Assembly: GCA_015067945.1 (NCBI GenBank)
Contig: SVLM01000003.1
Span: 62,001-126,000, forward strand
Direction of reading: 5' to 3'
Source of the DNA: Oscillospiraceae bacterium
GTDB taxonomy: Bacteria; Bacillota; Clostridia; Oscillospirales; Oscillospiraceae
DNA length: 64,000 nt
The notes below the pieces were generated by a model. That model was not told where the DNA came from and did no database searches. It was given only the letters and a program-made list of their open reading frames with translations. Positions 34,064-42,708 of the stretch are shown here, piece after piece. Both the position numbers and the translations under genes were made by a program. Within the stretch, counting starts at the first letter, position 1, and every line of letters begins with the position of its first letter.

Positions 34064-34312
34064 ATGAAAGTTTTTGGTATTGTTATTAAGATCGTCGCAG
34101 CTCTGGCTGCCATCGCCGGCATTGCCTTTGTTGTGGTGAAGTACGGTGATCAGATCGTCGCTTGGTTCAAGAAGACCTTTGGCGGTCTGTTCTGCTGCAA
34201 TTGCGAATGCGACTGCGACTGCGATTGCTGCGAAGAGACTTCTGCAGAAGAGATTTCCGAGGTTGTCGAGGAAGGTGCCGTTGTCGCTGCCGAGGCCGAT
34301 TTCGAAGGCTAA
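34064..34312 (+). CDS. Small membrane protein with alternating Cys-Asp cluster
   Basis: 82 residues: a hydrophobic N-terminal helix (about 5-25), a short basic/aromatic segment, then CCNCECDCDCDCC (residues about 44-56) and an acidic tail (EETSAEEISEVVEE). Eight cysteines within thirteen residues alternate with Asp/Glu/Asn, suggesting a soft-metal site on the membrane surface. GAGGAGG precedes the ATG, and it has its own promoter and terminator. I know no characterised family with this pattern in this position. Confidence 0.7.
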   Translation: MKVFGIVIKIVAALAAIAGIAFVVVKYGDQIVAWFKKTFGGLFCCNCECDCDCDCCEETSAEEISEVVEEGAVVAAEADFEG

Positions 34313-34323
34313 GCACATACACC

Positions 34324-34355
34324 AAAAGGACGCGTTGCAAAACGCGTCCTTTTCT
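34324..34355 (+). terminator. Terminator of the Cys-cluster gene
   Basis: 13-bp stem (34324-34336 with 34341-34353), 4-nt loop, then TTCTTATT. Confidence 0.85.
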
Positions 34356-34364
34356 TATTAACAG

Positions 34365-34397
34365 CAAAAATGCACCCCGGTTGGGGTGCATTTTTTA
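34365..34397 (-). terminator. Terminator of ackA
   Basis: Hairpin TGCACCCC/GGGGTGCA flanked by A5 and T6; on the minus strand it follows the ackA stop by about 10 nt. It can also work for plus-strand readthrough. Confidence 0.85.
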
Positions 34398-34406
34398 TCT
34401 GTTTGA

Positions 34407-35597
34407 TTACTTGGCAGCATTGACCAGCTCAGCGGTATCCTGAGCGATCATCAGCTCTTCGTTGGTGGGAACCACCCAAACCTGAACCTTGGAATCGGGA
34501 GCAGAGATCAGACGCTCCTTGCCACGGCAGTTGTTTGCCTCGGGATCCAGCTTAACACCCATGAACTCCAGATAGGAGCAGATAGCGGCACGGGTATCGG
34601 GGCCGTTCTCTCCGACACCGGCAGTGAAGGTGATAACATCCACGCCGTTCAGAGCGGCAGCGTAGGCACCGATATACTTGGCAACTTCGTAGAAGAACTT
34701 GTTCAGAGCCAGGATGCAGTTCTCATCGCCGTTGGCCTCACCGGCTTCCAGATCACGGAAGTCAGAAGAAACGCCGGACAGAGCCAGCACACCGGACTTC
34801 TTGTTCAGCATATTCAGGCACTCGTCAACGCTCATGCCGTACTTGTTGCAGATGAACTGCACCACGCAGGCGTCGATGTCACCGGAACGGGTGCCCATGG
34901 GCACACCGGCCAGAGGAGACAGACCCATGGTGGTATCCTGGCACTTGCCGTCCTTGATGGCACACAGAGAAGAGCCGTTGCCCAGGTGGCAGTTGATCAT
35001 CTTGAATTCCTTCTTGCCAACCAGCTCAGCGGTACGCTTGGCCACATACTTATGAGAAGTGCCGTGGAAGCCATAGCGGCGGATATCGTCGTTCTCATAG
35101 TACTCAGTGGGGATGGCGTAGCGGTAAGCCTTGGGAGGCATGGTCATGTGGAAAGCGGTGTCGAACACAGCGACCTGGGGAGTCTTGGGCATAACAGCCT
35201 GGCAAGCCTCGATACCCATCAGATTAGCAGGGTTGTGCAGAGGTCCCAGGGGGATGCACTTCTTGATGGCAGCGATCACATCATCGTTGACGATGCAGGA
35301 GTCAGAGAACTCCATACCGCCGTGCAGAACACGGTGGCCGACAGCATCGATCTCATCAACGGACTTGATCACGCCGTCAACGGGGTCGACCAGGATGTCC
35401 AGAACGGCAGAGATGGCCTCGGAATGGCTGGGCATGGGGATGTCCTTAACCACCTTCTTGTCGCCGACCTTGTGGGTCAGACGGCCGTCGATATAAATAC
35501 GCTCGCACAGACCCTTGGCGGATACATCACCGGTCTCGGGGTTCATCAGCTGATACTTCAGGCTGGAGCTGCCGGCATTGATAACCAGAACATTCAT
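34407..35597 (-). CDS. ackA: Acetate kinase
   Basis: Interconverts acetyl phosphate plus ADP and acetate plus ATP; the main ATP-yielding fermentation step in anaerobes. 396 residues with VLVINAGSSSLKYQL, HRVLHGG, the signature VFDTAFHMTMPP, CHLGNGSSLCAI, and TFTAGVGENGP. Codon use is highly biased, fitting high expression. AGGAGG is at the ribosome site. No pta gene is adjacent. It is divergent from tmcAL, whose enzyme consumes acetate. Confidence 0.97.
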   Translation of the reverse strand: MNVLVINAGSSSLKYQLMNPETGDVSAKGLCERIYIDGRLTHKVGDKKVVKDIPMPSHSEAISAVLDILVDPVDGVIKSVDEIDAVGHRVLHGGMEFSDSCIVNDDVIAAIKKCIPLGPLHNPANLMGIEACQAVMPKTPQVAVFDTAFHMTMPPKAYRYAIPTEYYENDDIRRYGFHGTSHKYVAKRTAELVGKKEFKMINCHLGNGSSLCAIKDGKCQDTTMGLSPLAGVPMGTRSGDIDACVVQFICNKYGMSVDECLNMLNKKSGVLALSGVSSDFRDLEAGEANGDENCILALNKFFYEVAKYIGAYAAALNGVDVITFTAGVGENGPDTRAAICSYLEFMGVKLDPEANNCRGKERLISAPDSKVQVWVVPTNEELMIAQDTAELVNAAK

Positions 35598-35674
35598 GAA
35601 AATTTGCCTCCTGTAAAATAAAAATGATTTTCTTTTTTCAGACTTTGTGTTATGATATAGCCATAGCTAAAAGC

Positions 35675-35703
35675 ATTATATAATATTATAACAAATTTCT
35701 CAA
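35675..35703 (-). promoter_or_regulatory. Sigma-A promoter of ackA
   Basis: On the minus strand TTGAGA and TATAAT with a 17-nt spacer, about 78 nt before the ATG, leaving a leader of roughly 70 nt. Confidence 0.65.
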
Positions 35704-35741
35704 GCCCTGAAACGGAATTTTTTTACAAGGAGGGATAAATT

Positions 35742-36887
35742 TTGAAAATTGTGGGCGTTATTTGTGAATATAATCCCTTCCATATGGGTCATAAAAAGCA
35801 ATTTGATGCCATCCGGGCCGCATTTGGCGAGGATACCGCCATCGTTTGCATCATGAGCGGTAGCTTTGTGCAGCGTGGCCAGCCGGCAATTTTCCATAAA
35901 TCCCTCCGGACAGAGGCCGCCATCCGCTGCGGTGCGGATCTGGTGCTGGAACTGCCGGTATCCTACGCCCTGTCCTCTGCGGAAGGCTTTGCCGCCGGCG
36001 GCGTGGCCATTGCGTCGAAATTCTGTGACTATCTGTGCTTTGGTGCAGAAACCGGCACAGCAGAAACTTTGATGGCAACCGCCAAATGCTTGCTGATACC
36101 GGAATTTTCGGCAGCACTGCGTGCCCAGCTGGACAAAGGCATCTCCTTCCCTGCTGCCCGTCAGTCTGCCTTGCTGGCCTTGGGTCAGAACGCTTCCCTG
36201 CTGGAAAGTCCCAACGATGTCCTGGGTTTGGAATACTGCAAAGCAATCCTTTCCCAAGGGAGTACCATGCGACCCTTTGTCATTCCCCGGGAGGGCAGCT
36301 ATCACGCCACCGAACCGGACCGAGAGAATCCCTCCGCCACTTCCCTGCGGCAGCTGTTAACAGATCACAAGGCTTGGCAAAGCTATGTTCCGGAGGCAGC
36401 GGTGCAGATATTTACCGACGCGGCCATATATACGATTACCGCCGGTGAACGGAGCATACTTGCCCGACTACGTACCATGTCCGACACTGATTTTGAAGCC
36501 CTGCCCTACGGTTCTGAGGGATTGTGGCGAAAGCTGATGCACAATTGCCGTCGCTGTGCTACATTGGAGCAGATCCTCACAGCCACGAAATCCAAGCGTT
36601 ACACCCGCAGCCGCCTTGACCGGATGGTCATGTGTGCCTTTCTTGGGTTGACCGCCAAGGATATGCTGGCCATTCCGCCTTACGTACGGGTGCTGGGGCT
36701 CAGCGAAATGGGGCGGTCTGTGCTGAAAATCGCCAGAAAATCCGGCCAATTCCCCCATGTGGGTGAAAAGACCGGCCACGAATATGAAGCTCTGGAACAA
36801 CGAATCGACGATCTTTACGGTCTGTTCCGAGAGGGTTCCCCTGCCGCTCCCAGGGAAAAACTCCGTGTCTATATAAAGGGAAAATAA
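35742..36887 (+). CDS. tmcAL: TmcAL, tRNA-Met cytidine acetate ligase
   Basis: Forms acetyl-AMP from acetate and ATP and acetylates C34 of elongator tRNA-Met (ac4C). 381 residues: nucleotidyltransferase N-terminus VGVICEYNPFHMGHKKQ (HxGH-type), IMSGSFVQRGQPAIF, ELPVSYALSSAEGFA, and SPNDVLGLEYCKAI. The start is TTG at 35742, 10 nt after AAGGAGGG; no ATG in frame fits. Its position next to ackA is common in Firmicutes and links acetate production to tRNA modification. Confidence 0.92.
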   Translation: MKIVGVICEYNPFHMGHKKQFDAIRAAFGEDTAIVCIMSGSFVQRGQPAIFHKSLRTEAAIRCGADLVLELPVSYALSSAEGFAAGGVAIASKFCDYLCFGAETGTAETLMATAKCLLIPEFSAALRAQLDKGISFPAARQSALLALGQNASLLESPNDVLGLEYCKAILSQGSTMRPFVIPREGSYHATEPDRENPSATSLRQLLTDHKAWQSYVPEAAVQIFTDAAIYTITAGERSILARLRTMSDTDFEALPYGSEGLWRKLMHNCRRCATLEQILTATKSKRYTRSRLDRMVMCAFLGLTAKDMLAIPPYVRVLGLSEMGRSVLKIARKSGQFPHVGEKTGHEYEALEQRIDDLYGLFREGSPAAPREKLRVYIKGK

Positions 36888-36890
36888 ACT

Positions 36891-36975
36891 TGTCATTGCG
36901 AGGAGCACGGCGACGTGGCAATCCCCTTCGACGAGAAGATTCCCACGCCAGTGTGCACACTGGCTCGGAATGACA
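36891..36975. repeat. Dispersed palindromic repeat, copy 2
   Basis: 85 bp, TGTCATTGCGAGGAG at one end and CTCGGAATGACA at the other, with GCGACGTGGCAATC and GATTCCCACGCC inside. It starts 4 nt after the tmcAL stop. Confidence 0.85.
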
Positions 36976-36986
36976 CGAAATTTGAT

Positions 36987-37019
36987 AAAAAAGCAACCGA
37001 GTGAACTCGGTTGCTTTTT
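36987..37019 (-). terminator. Terminator of the CE2-like lipoprotein gene
   Basis: Stem AAAAAGCAACCGAGT/ACTCGGTTGCTTTTT with a minimal loop; T-rich on both flanks, so it also ends tmcAL. Confidence 0.87.
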
Positions 37020-37028
37020 GCATATTCA

Positions 37029-38153
37029 TCAGACGATCTCATTACTGGTCAGAAAACCGGCCAGCTGCTGTGAGGCGATGCTGTGTGCGGTCAGGGACGG
37101 ATGGCCGTTGCCGCCTTCCTTGTTGCGGATCAGCTCACACATATACAGACCTTCCTTGTCACCACCCAGTTCATTGATCACATCCTCGACCCACTGATAT
37201 CGGCCGTCCGACATCATGCCGTAGGCCCAAACGATGGGCATGGTGCTATTGTAGGATGTGCGGATGAAGTTGATCAGCTCCCGTACACCGGCCTTAAAGT
37301 CCTCCTCAGTAGAACCTACGGACTGGTCATTGGTGCCCAAATTGATGACAACCAGATCCGGCACACGGGCATTTTCGAAGTCATAAACTTCCGTCTTGGA
37401 CCGGACATAAGAGGTCATTTCATAGAAATCCCGCATGCGATAGCCCTTGCCGTTTTGGTTGGTGTAGCCTCTGTCAATGCCGATGCCGCTGCAGCTGACA
37501 ACGGAAATATCCGCCTGCAGGAGCTGTGCGGTAAGAAACGCATAGCCTAAAATACCATCCTGATACAAAGCGGTGCCGGATTTATTGCTGGGATCCGGGG
37601 AGTCCTTCGTCCACAGATTGCCGTAACCGGCAGTGATGCTGTCGCCGATAAATTCGATGTACAGATCCTTCTGCTTGGGGGCATCTGCCAGACAGCCGTA
37701 AAATTCCATACTCTTCAGCGTGGCAACAGAGTTCTTCGCTTCAGTCTGCTTGATGATGCGGATATTCCGCAGAGCCAGTTCACCCAGATCACCCACGACG
37801 ATCTCTCTGTCCACAAACTCGCCCTTGGCTTCAAAACGCTGCTCCAAACGCTCCCCGTCCACAAAAACGGTAAAATAGGTGTCCGCACTGCAGCTGACGG
37901 TAAAGCGGAATTCACCCTGAATGTACGCCTCAAACTCGATACCGGATGCGGTATGATCGCTGGCGATGCCATTGTTCGCAACGCTGGCTCGGCCCAACAG
38001 TCTAAGTTTGTTGGACACTCCACGCAGAGCGTAATTCTGCTGTGCGTAGACGTTCTCCACCTCCGTAGCCGGAGTCTGGTCCTCAGGTGTTGCACAAGCC
38101 GCCATGGACAATACCATCAGCAATGCTAAAATGCAGGCAAGAAATCGTTTCAT
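37029..38153 (-). CDS. SGNH-hydrolase lipoprotein, CE2-like carbohydrate esterase
   Basis: 374 residues, secreted and lipid-anchored (signal peptide and lipobox MAAC, Cys at about 20). A beta-sandwich N-terminal domain (about 40-155, ending LKSMEFYGCLADAP) precedes an SGNH domain. Block I is IEFIGDSITAGYG (nucleophile Ser), block III is VVINLGTND, and the His is in NGHPSLTAHSIASQQLA. The two-domain layout matches family CE2 acetyl-xylan/mannan esterases, so removal of acetyl groups from polysaccharides is likely. No neighbouring glycosidase supports this. Confidence 0.84.
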   Translation of the reverse strand: MKRFLACILALLMVLSMAACATPEDQTPATEVENVYAQQNYALRGVSNKLRLLGRASVANNGIASDHTASGIEFEAYIQGEFRFTVSCSADTYFTVFVDGERLEQRFEAKGEFVDREIVVGDLGELALRNIRIIKQTEAKNSVATLKSMEFYGCLADAPKQKDLYIEFIGDSITAGYGNLWTKDSPDPSNKSGTALYQDGILGYAFLTAQLLQADISVVSCSGIGIDRGYTNQNGKGYRMRDFYEMTSYVRSKTEVYDFENARVPDLVVINLGTNDQSVGSTEEDFKAGVRELINFIRTSYNSTMPIVWAYGMMSDGRYQWVEDVINELGGDKEGLYMCELIRNKEGGNGHPSLTAHSIASQQLAGFLTSNEIV

Positions 38154-38189
38154 GGTACTAACGCTCCCCTTTGTGATGATTATAAAACC

Positions 38190-38218
38190 ACTCTAGCAAC
38201 TTATCGCACAAATTGCAA
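38190..38218 (-). promoter_or_regulatory. Promoter of the CE2-like gene
   Basis: Minus-strand TTGCAA and TAGAGT with a 17-nt spacer, about 37 nt before the start codon. Confidence 0.5.
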
Positions 38219-38270
38219 GAAATGTTCTGCAAAATGAGAAGAAAAAGCAAGATTGTGATAGATCATACTA

Positions 38271-38825
38271 TTATTTTCTTACAGATCCATACTTTTTGAT
38301 GATTTTACGATCTCGTTTTGCCCGTTTTTTCCGGTTGCTTTTTATTTGCCAGACGACAAACCACACTGCACCTATGGCGATCAATATGCAACAAACAGAA
38401 AGCAGGTGAAGCACCCAAATACCATTATCTTTATCATTGTCATAATGTACGATGCTAATTCCGTCTACCGTAATAACTTCAGCATATTTTTTTGTTTTAA
38501 ATAGCAATTGATTTTCGTAATACTTTATTGCAGCAATCTGACCTTCGTATAGATATTTATCTACATCCGTATTGGTATAATCACCGGTAATATTATACTG
38601 CTCACCGTCGGCTGTTGTAATACGGTGATAAGTTGTGCCTTTATATGGATGAATCCTTTCCACACTCTGAATGACAATTTCCTTATCAATCAACTCACTG
38701 TATTCTGCGGTTGGAATAAGCACGGGTACAAGCGGCAAAAGAACGCCTACCAGGACGAAAACAACGGCACAAATAATGATAAATATATTGCTTTTGATGA
38801 TATCTTTGTCATTCATCCGACGCAC
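38271..38825 (-). CDS. Two-helix membrane protein, unknown
   Basis: 184 residues: a helix at about 13-37, an extracytoplasmic domain of about 90 residues containing KGTTYHRITTADGEQYNITG and DVDKYLYEGQIAAIKYYEN, a second helix near 137-160, and a Lys/Arg-rich tail. The domain resembles DUF3592-type folds but I am not certain. The start is unclear: GTG 38825 or ATG 38816, neither with a strong ribosome site. Base composition is AT-richer than the flanking genes, suggesting a recent arrival. Confidence 0.6.
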   Translation of the reverse strand: MRRMNDKDIIKSNIFIIICAVVFVLVGVLLPLVPVLIPTAEYSELIDKEIVIQSVERIHPYKGTTYHRITTADGEQYNITGDYTNTDVDKYLYEGQIAAIKYYENQLLFKTKKYAEVITVDGISIVHYDNDKDNGIWVLHLLSVCCILIAIGAVWFVVWQIKSNRKKRAKRDRKIIKKYGSVRK

Positions 38826-38909
38826 AGGAGCACCACCCTTCTGTAAGTATTATAGCATAAATGTTTGAAAGAGCAATATTTCACCCACCCGCAAGGGTGG
38901 ATTTAGTTG

Positions 38910-38942
38910 AAAAACCTCCAAGCCGATGGCTTGGAGGTTTTT
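38910..38942 (-). terminator. Terminator of the tRNA-Ile/tRNA-Trp transcript
   Basis: 15-bp stem AAAAACCTCCAAGCC/GGCTTGGAGGTTTTT with 3-nt loop, directly downstream of tRNA-Trp on the minus strand. A second small hairpin lies at 38886-38901. Confidence 0.88.
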
Positions 38943-38943
38943 C

Positions 38944-39019
<76 letters not shown>

Positions 39020-39050
39020 ATATGTAAAAGGCCGAAGCCTTTATTTGTTG

Positions 39051-39127
39051 TGGTGGGCCCTCAGGGATTCGAACCCGGGACTATCCGGTTATGAGCCGGA
39101 GGCTCTAACCAACTGAGCTAAGGGCCC
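39051..39127 (-). tRNA. tRNA with CAT anticodon, probably tRNA-Ile2 (lysidine)
   Basis: 77 nt with encoded CCA. Acceptor GGGCCCT pairs with AGGGCCC; the anticodon stem-loop CCGGCTCATAACCGG gives CAT. The acceptor and GGCTCATAACC pattern resembles Ile2 (TilS substrate) more than elongator Met, but Met cannot be excluded without comparison. Confidence 0.85.
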
Positions 39128-39206
39128 ATAAGTCACAGGTGCTGGGCACCATCACGAAGCGTATTGTAACACCTCAATGCCATTCTGTCAAGCACTTTTC
39201 TGCACA

Positions 39207-39234
39207 AAAAACGGACGGCAAGCCGTCCGTTTTT
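39207..39234 (-). terminator. Terminator of the DEDDh exonuclease gene
   Basis: Stem AACGGACGG/CCGTCCGTT with CAAG-type loop and T5 on the minus strand, 2 nt after the stop codon at 39236. Confidence 0.85.
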
Positions 39235-39235
39235 C

Positions 39236-40231
39236 TTATTCTGTGACAGTTTTGCCTTCACCGGCGGCTGCCCGACGCCGACGACGGCGGCGATTGGGGA
39301 TCTGTTCCTCCGGATCCGCCTTTTCCGCACGGCGTGCATAGGCCTGAGCTGCTTCGGAAGTTGCCTCATATGTCAACCGGCTGACCCGGATCTTTCCGTC
39401 GGGCTGTTCGGACAGACGCACCCGGATCAGGAATTTGCCGTGCTCCGGGCAGGTGGCCAGATCCATATACCGATGCCCCGGCTGTGCAAACCACCGGGAA
39501 CCCAGCATCCGCTTTTCGCAGATGGGACACATATTCTCCGCTCCGGACATAGCAGAAAGGGCCGCCTTCTTGTCCGCATAATCATAAAACACCTTCCGTG
39601 CAATACAGCCGGGTATCTGAGCCCCGTGGAAGCCGTTTTCATGGGTTTTCAGAGCCTGACCGTATTCCATCGTGCCTTTGTTCAAATCCAGCCGGGCACA
39701 GATCAGGGCCGTGTGATAGGCATCACCCAGAGCATCATGAGCCGGTCGGGTAGCCTCTATGCCAAAGATCTCCATTGCGGTTTTCAGGGCCTTCTGTGCG
39801 GAAGACCCGTCGGTCTGGGCATTGAAGATCATCTGGGCATTGAACCAACGCTCCGTCCAATCCTCGGCAATGCCAAACAGCCGCAGATTTTCCCGGAGAA
39901 TGCCGATATCATCAAATCCCCATGTCAGGAAGATAATATCCTCGCCGCACCATGCCTGGAACTGCTCCATCGCCTCGGGAAAGGGTATACCCTCGTCCCG
40001 GAGACGGGATTCCTTAATGCCCGTCAGCTTGCTGACACGGCGGTTTAGGTGGCGGTAATGTTTCGGTTTGATCAAGACCTGGAACTCATCGGCCACTTCC
40101 CTGTCCGGGGTCAGCCGGACGGCACCGATCTGGATGATCTCTCCCCGGATGGCAACCGGCAGCACCTTCTTGGCAGAGGGAGAGCCCGGCCAAGGCTGAT
40201 TCCATTCCATATCCAAAACAATATAATTCAT
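39236..40231 (-). CDS. DEDDh 3'-5' exonuclease (KapD/DnaQ-like) with C-terminal zinc-binding tail
   Basis: 331 residues. The N-terminal DnaQ-type exonuclease domain (about 1-180) has ExoI YIVLDMEWN (D-x-E), ExoII LTWGFDDIG and ExoIII HDALGDAYHT. After it comes a segment with four cysteine/histidine ligand candidates (CPICEKR and CPEHGK), then an arginine-rich tail (RRRRRRRR). The start at 40231 follows CGAGGTTCTTT. It may trim RNA or DNA ends; the basic tail suggests nucleic-acid binding. Partners unknown. Confidence 0.85.
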   Translation of the reverse strand: MNYIVLDMEWNQPWPGSPSAKKVLPVAIRGEIIQIGAVRLTPDREVADEFQVLIKPKHYRHLNRRVSKLTGIKESRLRDEGIPFPEAMEQFQAWCGEDIIFLTWGFDDIGILRENLRLFGIAEDWTERWFNAQMIFNAQTDGSSAQKALKTAMEIFGIEATRPAHDALGDAYHTALICARLDLNKGTMEYGQALKTHENGFHGAQIPGCIARKVFYDYADKKAALSAMSGAENMCPICEKRMLGSRWFAQPGHRYMDLATCPEHGKFLIRVRLSEQPDGKIRVSRLTYEATSEAAQAYARRAEKADPEEQIPNRRRRRRRAAAGEGKTVTE

Positions 40232-40323
40232 AAAGAACCTCGGTTTCTTTTTCTTAACTGTTATCATAGCACATCCCCCCGACTGTGTAAACACCAAAAA
40301 ACGCACAGATCGCAGTTTTTTCC

Positions 40324-40352
40324 TTGACATTTTTTCCGAATTTCGCTAAAGT
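40324..40352 (+). promoter_or_regulatory. Promoter of the Thr/Ser-rich lipoprotein
   Basis: TTGACA and TAAAGT with 17 nt between them, about 30 nt before the ATG at 40384. Confidence 0.55.
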
Positions 40353-40383
40353 TAAGTATCATAAACAACGAAGGAGAATACAT

Positions 40384-41145
40384 ATGAAGCGTTTTCTTTC
40401 CATTCTTTTAGCGATCTGTCTGTGCCTGGCAGTATTGGCCGCTTGTAATGCACCGGTCAACAACGGTCAGAATCCCGACACCACCCTGCCCACCGGCAGC
40501 TCCGAGCCCACCGGCAACAACGGCAGTTCCGAGCCTACCGATGGTAACGGCACCACCGACAGCACCACCTCTACCGAAGAAACTCTCAACCCGGACGGCA
40601 CGCCCAAGGGGGAACGAATCACCGAAGCGCAGCTCGATACCCTGACGACAAATTCCCCTACCAATTATACCTTCTGCGAAACGCTTACCTACAATGGTAA
40701 AACCAAAGTCACTACCATGCTGATCAGCGGCGAGGAGTATCTGCAGACCTGCGAAGAAGACGATACCACTCGTAAGATTATGGGCATTTTGCGTGAGAAC
40801 AAAATCAAGGATTATATCTTCAATGACGAAACCGGCAAGTGGGAAACCTCCAATATCGGCATTTCCGCCAACTTCCCCCTCAAGGGTTTCCCCAAGCCTC
40901 TGTCCGACTTTACTTATGACGAAGCCACCGGTTCTTACAATCTGAAAATGGCCAGCGGCGATGTCCGGATGATATTCAAGAATGGCCAGCTGGTATATTT
41001 GAGTATCATTGACGCGACCGCCGGTGCTCAGGATCTCGTCTCTTTCTACGATTACGGCACCACTGTGATCCCCGTGCCCAACGACGCCGACATTGTTGAC
41101 AAGGATAACACAAACAACAGCGTCGCCGACCCCGACAACCACTAA
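40384..41145 (+). CDS. Lipoprotein with Gly/Ser/Thr-rich linker, unknown
   Basis: 253 residues: signal peptide with lipobox LAAC (Cys about 21), a low-complexity linker of Gly/Ser/Thr/Pro repeats (about 30-70; GSSEPTGNNGSSEPTDGNG), then a domain of about 150 residues. The domain contains YTFCETLTYNGKTKVTTMLI and MASGDVRMIFKNGQLVYLSI, which look like an antiparallel beta-sheet lipocalin/LolA-like pattern. GAAGGAG precedes the ATG at 40384. Surface-exposed; ligand unknown. Confidence 0.75.
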   Translation: MKRFLSILLAICLCLAVLAACNAPVNNGQNPDTTLPTGSSEPTGNNGSSEPTDGNGTTDSTTSTEETLNPDGTPKGERITEAQLDTLTTNSPTNYTFCETLTYNGKTKVTTMLISGEEYLQTCEEDDTTRKIMGILRENKIKDYIFNDETGKWETSNIGISANFPLKGFPKPLSDFTYDEATGSYNLKMASGDVRMIFKNGQLVYLSIIDATAGAQDLVSFYDYGTTVIPVPNDADIVDKDNTNNSVADPDNH

Positions 41146-41149
41146 TTTT

Positions 41150-41184
41150 GAAAGAATCGATTGCCAGGATCCATTCTTTTTTGA
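41150..41184 (+). terminator. Terminator after the Thr/Ser-rich lipoprotein gene
   Basis: Stem AAAGAATCGAT/ATCCATTCTTT (one mismatch) followed by a T-tract. Confidence 0.65.
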
Positions 41185-41285
41185 GGAAAGGTTTTCGATG
41201 AGAAGCCCTCCCCTGATGGTGCCCTGCGGGATCTGTCACAGCCTGTCTGATTTATAGTATCCACTTCTGTAAGGAGGAGCAAGCC

Positions 41286-42644
41286 TTGCATGCCAAACGC
41301 TATTTGCTAACCGAAGGTTCCATTTGGAAAGCTATGCTGTTTTTTGCATTGCCGGTGTTTCTGGGCAATGTATTTCAGCAGCTTTATAATGCCTTTGATG
41401 CCTGGTGTGTGGGCAATTACATAGGCGACGATGCTCTGGCGGCAGTCAGCTCCTCCGGAAGTCTGATCTTTATGATGGTCAGCTTTTTCAACGGTGTTGC
41501 CATGGGAGCAGGTGTCATCATCGCCCGTAATTTCGGTGCAAAGCAGTATGACGCTATGGGCAAAGCCATCCACACCGCCATTGCCTTTGGTCTTGTGACC
41601 GGTGCACTGCTGACCGTGGCCGGCGTATTGCTGACCCCGATTATCCTGCAATGGATGGGCACCCCTGCGGAGGTACTGCCCCAATCCATAGAGTATTTCC
41701 GATTCTACTTCTGCGGTGCGATTTTTACGGTGATGTACAACATCTTTGTGGGCATTCTCCACGCCGTTGGCGACAGCAAGCACCCCCTGTATTACCTGAT
41801 CTTCTCCACCTGCGTGAACATTGCGTTGGATATGCTTTTCGTCGCCGGACTTGGCTTAGGTGTGGGCTCTGCCGCCATTGCCACCACCATCTCTCAGGGC
41901 ATCAGTGCTCTGCTGTGCCTGCTCCACATTCTCCGGGTGGATGCCCCCTACCGGGTCAGCATCCGCAAGATCCGCTTCCACAAGGAAAGTCTTTGGGAGA
42001 TCATCCGCTACGGTCTGCCCTCAGGCGTGCAAAACAGTGTGATCGCCCTTGCCAACGTAGTCGTCCAAAGCAACATCAACAGCTTTGGCAAAGCGGCAAT
42101 GGCCGGCTGCGGCTCCTATTCCAAGCTGGAGGGCTTCGCTTTCCTGCCGGTGACCTGCTTCACACAGGCTCTTTCAACCTTTGTTGGACAGAATTTGGGT
42201 GCGGGACATCATGCCCGGGTAAAAAAAGGCGTTGCATTCGGTGTGCTGTGCAGCTGCGTGATCGCCGAACTGATCGGTGTGCTTTCCTATCTCTTCGCCC
42301 CGCAGCTGATCGGCATTTTCAGCGAAACGCAGGAAGCCATCGACTTTGGAACGCGGCACATGCGTACCATTTGCCTTTTCTACTTCCTGCTGGCATTCTC
42401 CCATTGTATTGCTTCGGTCTTGCGAGGTGCCGGCAAAGCCTCAGTCCCGATGTTTACCATGCTTGCCTGCTGGTGTGTCTTCCGGGTGACATATATCACC
42501 GTAGCGGTAAAACTGGTCAATGAGCTGACCACCGTTTCCTGGGCATACCCCATCACATGGACGCTTAGCAGTATCATCTTCCTGATCTACTTCTTGAAAG
42601 CAGATTGGATTCACAACTTCGACCGTGATCTAAAAACGGCTTGA
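41286..42644 (+). CDS. MATE-family efflux transporter
   Basis: 452 residues with twelve predicted helices in two homologous halves. SIWKAMLFFALPVFLGNVFQQLYNAFDAW is the usual first-helix region, and SGVQNSVIALANVVVQSNIN the corresponding second-half element. MATE pumps export drugs or cationic metabolites with sodium or proton influx. The start is TTG at 41286, 8 nt after AAGGAGG; no ATG fits. About 40 nt of apparent leader upstream has no motif I recognise. It ends at a long terminator that is duplicated downstream. Confidence 0.9.
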   Translation: MHAKRYLLTEGSIWKAMLFFALPVFLGNVFQQLYNAFDAWCVGNYIGDDALAAVSSSGSLIFMMVSFFNGVAMGAGVIIARNFGAKQYDAMGKAIHTAIAFGLVTGALLTVAGVLLTPIILQWMGTPAEVLPQSIEYFRFYFCGAIFTVMYNIFVGILHAVGDSKHPLYYLIFSTCVNIALDMLFVAGLGLGVGSAAIATTISQGISALLCLLHILRVDAPYRVSIRKIRFHKESLWEIIRYGLPSGVQNSVIALANVVVQSNINSFGKAAMAGCGSYSKLEGFAFLPVTCFTQALSTFVGQNLGAGHHARVKKGVAFGVLCSCVIAELIGVLSYLFAPQLIGIFSETQEAIDFGTRHMRTICLFYFLLAFSHCIASVLRGAGKASVPMFTMLACWCVFRVTYITVAVKLVNELTTVSWAYPITWTLSSIIFLIYFLKADWIHNFDRDLKTA

Positions 42645-42679
42645 CCGAATCGGTCAAGCCGTTTTGCTATGTAGGGAAC
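42632..42679 (+). repeat. Duplicated terminator block, copy A
   Basis: 48 nt identical to 44266-44313. It holds a hairpin, AAAACGGCTTGACC/GGTCAAGCCGTTTT, followed by GCTATGTAGGGAAC. Here it terminates the MATE gene. Confidence 0.9.
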
Positions 42680-42708
42680 GGGTTTCCCCAATGTCATTAA
42701 GTTTAAAC

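Noticed and set aside
41198..41257. 19-codon leader peptide before the MATE gene
   Set aside because: Weak ribosome site, no regulatory codon run, and no terminator/antiterminator pair nearby.
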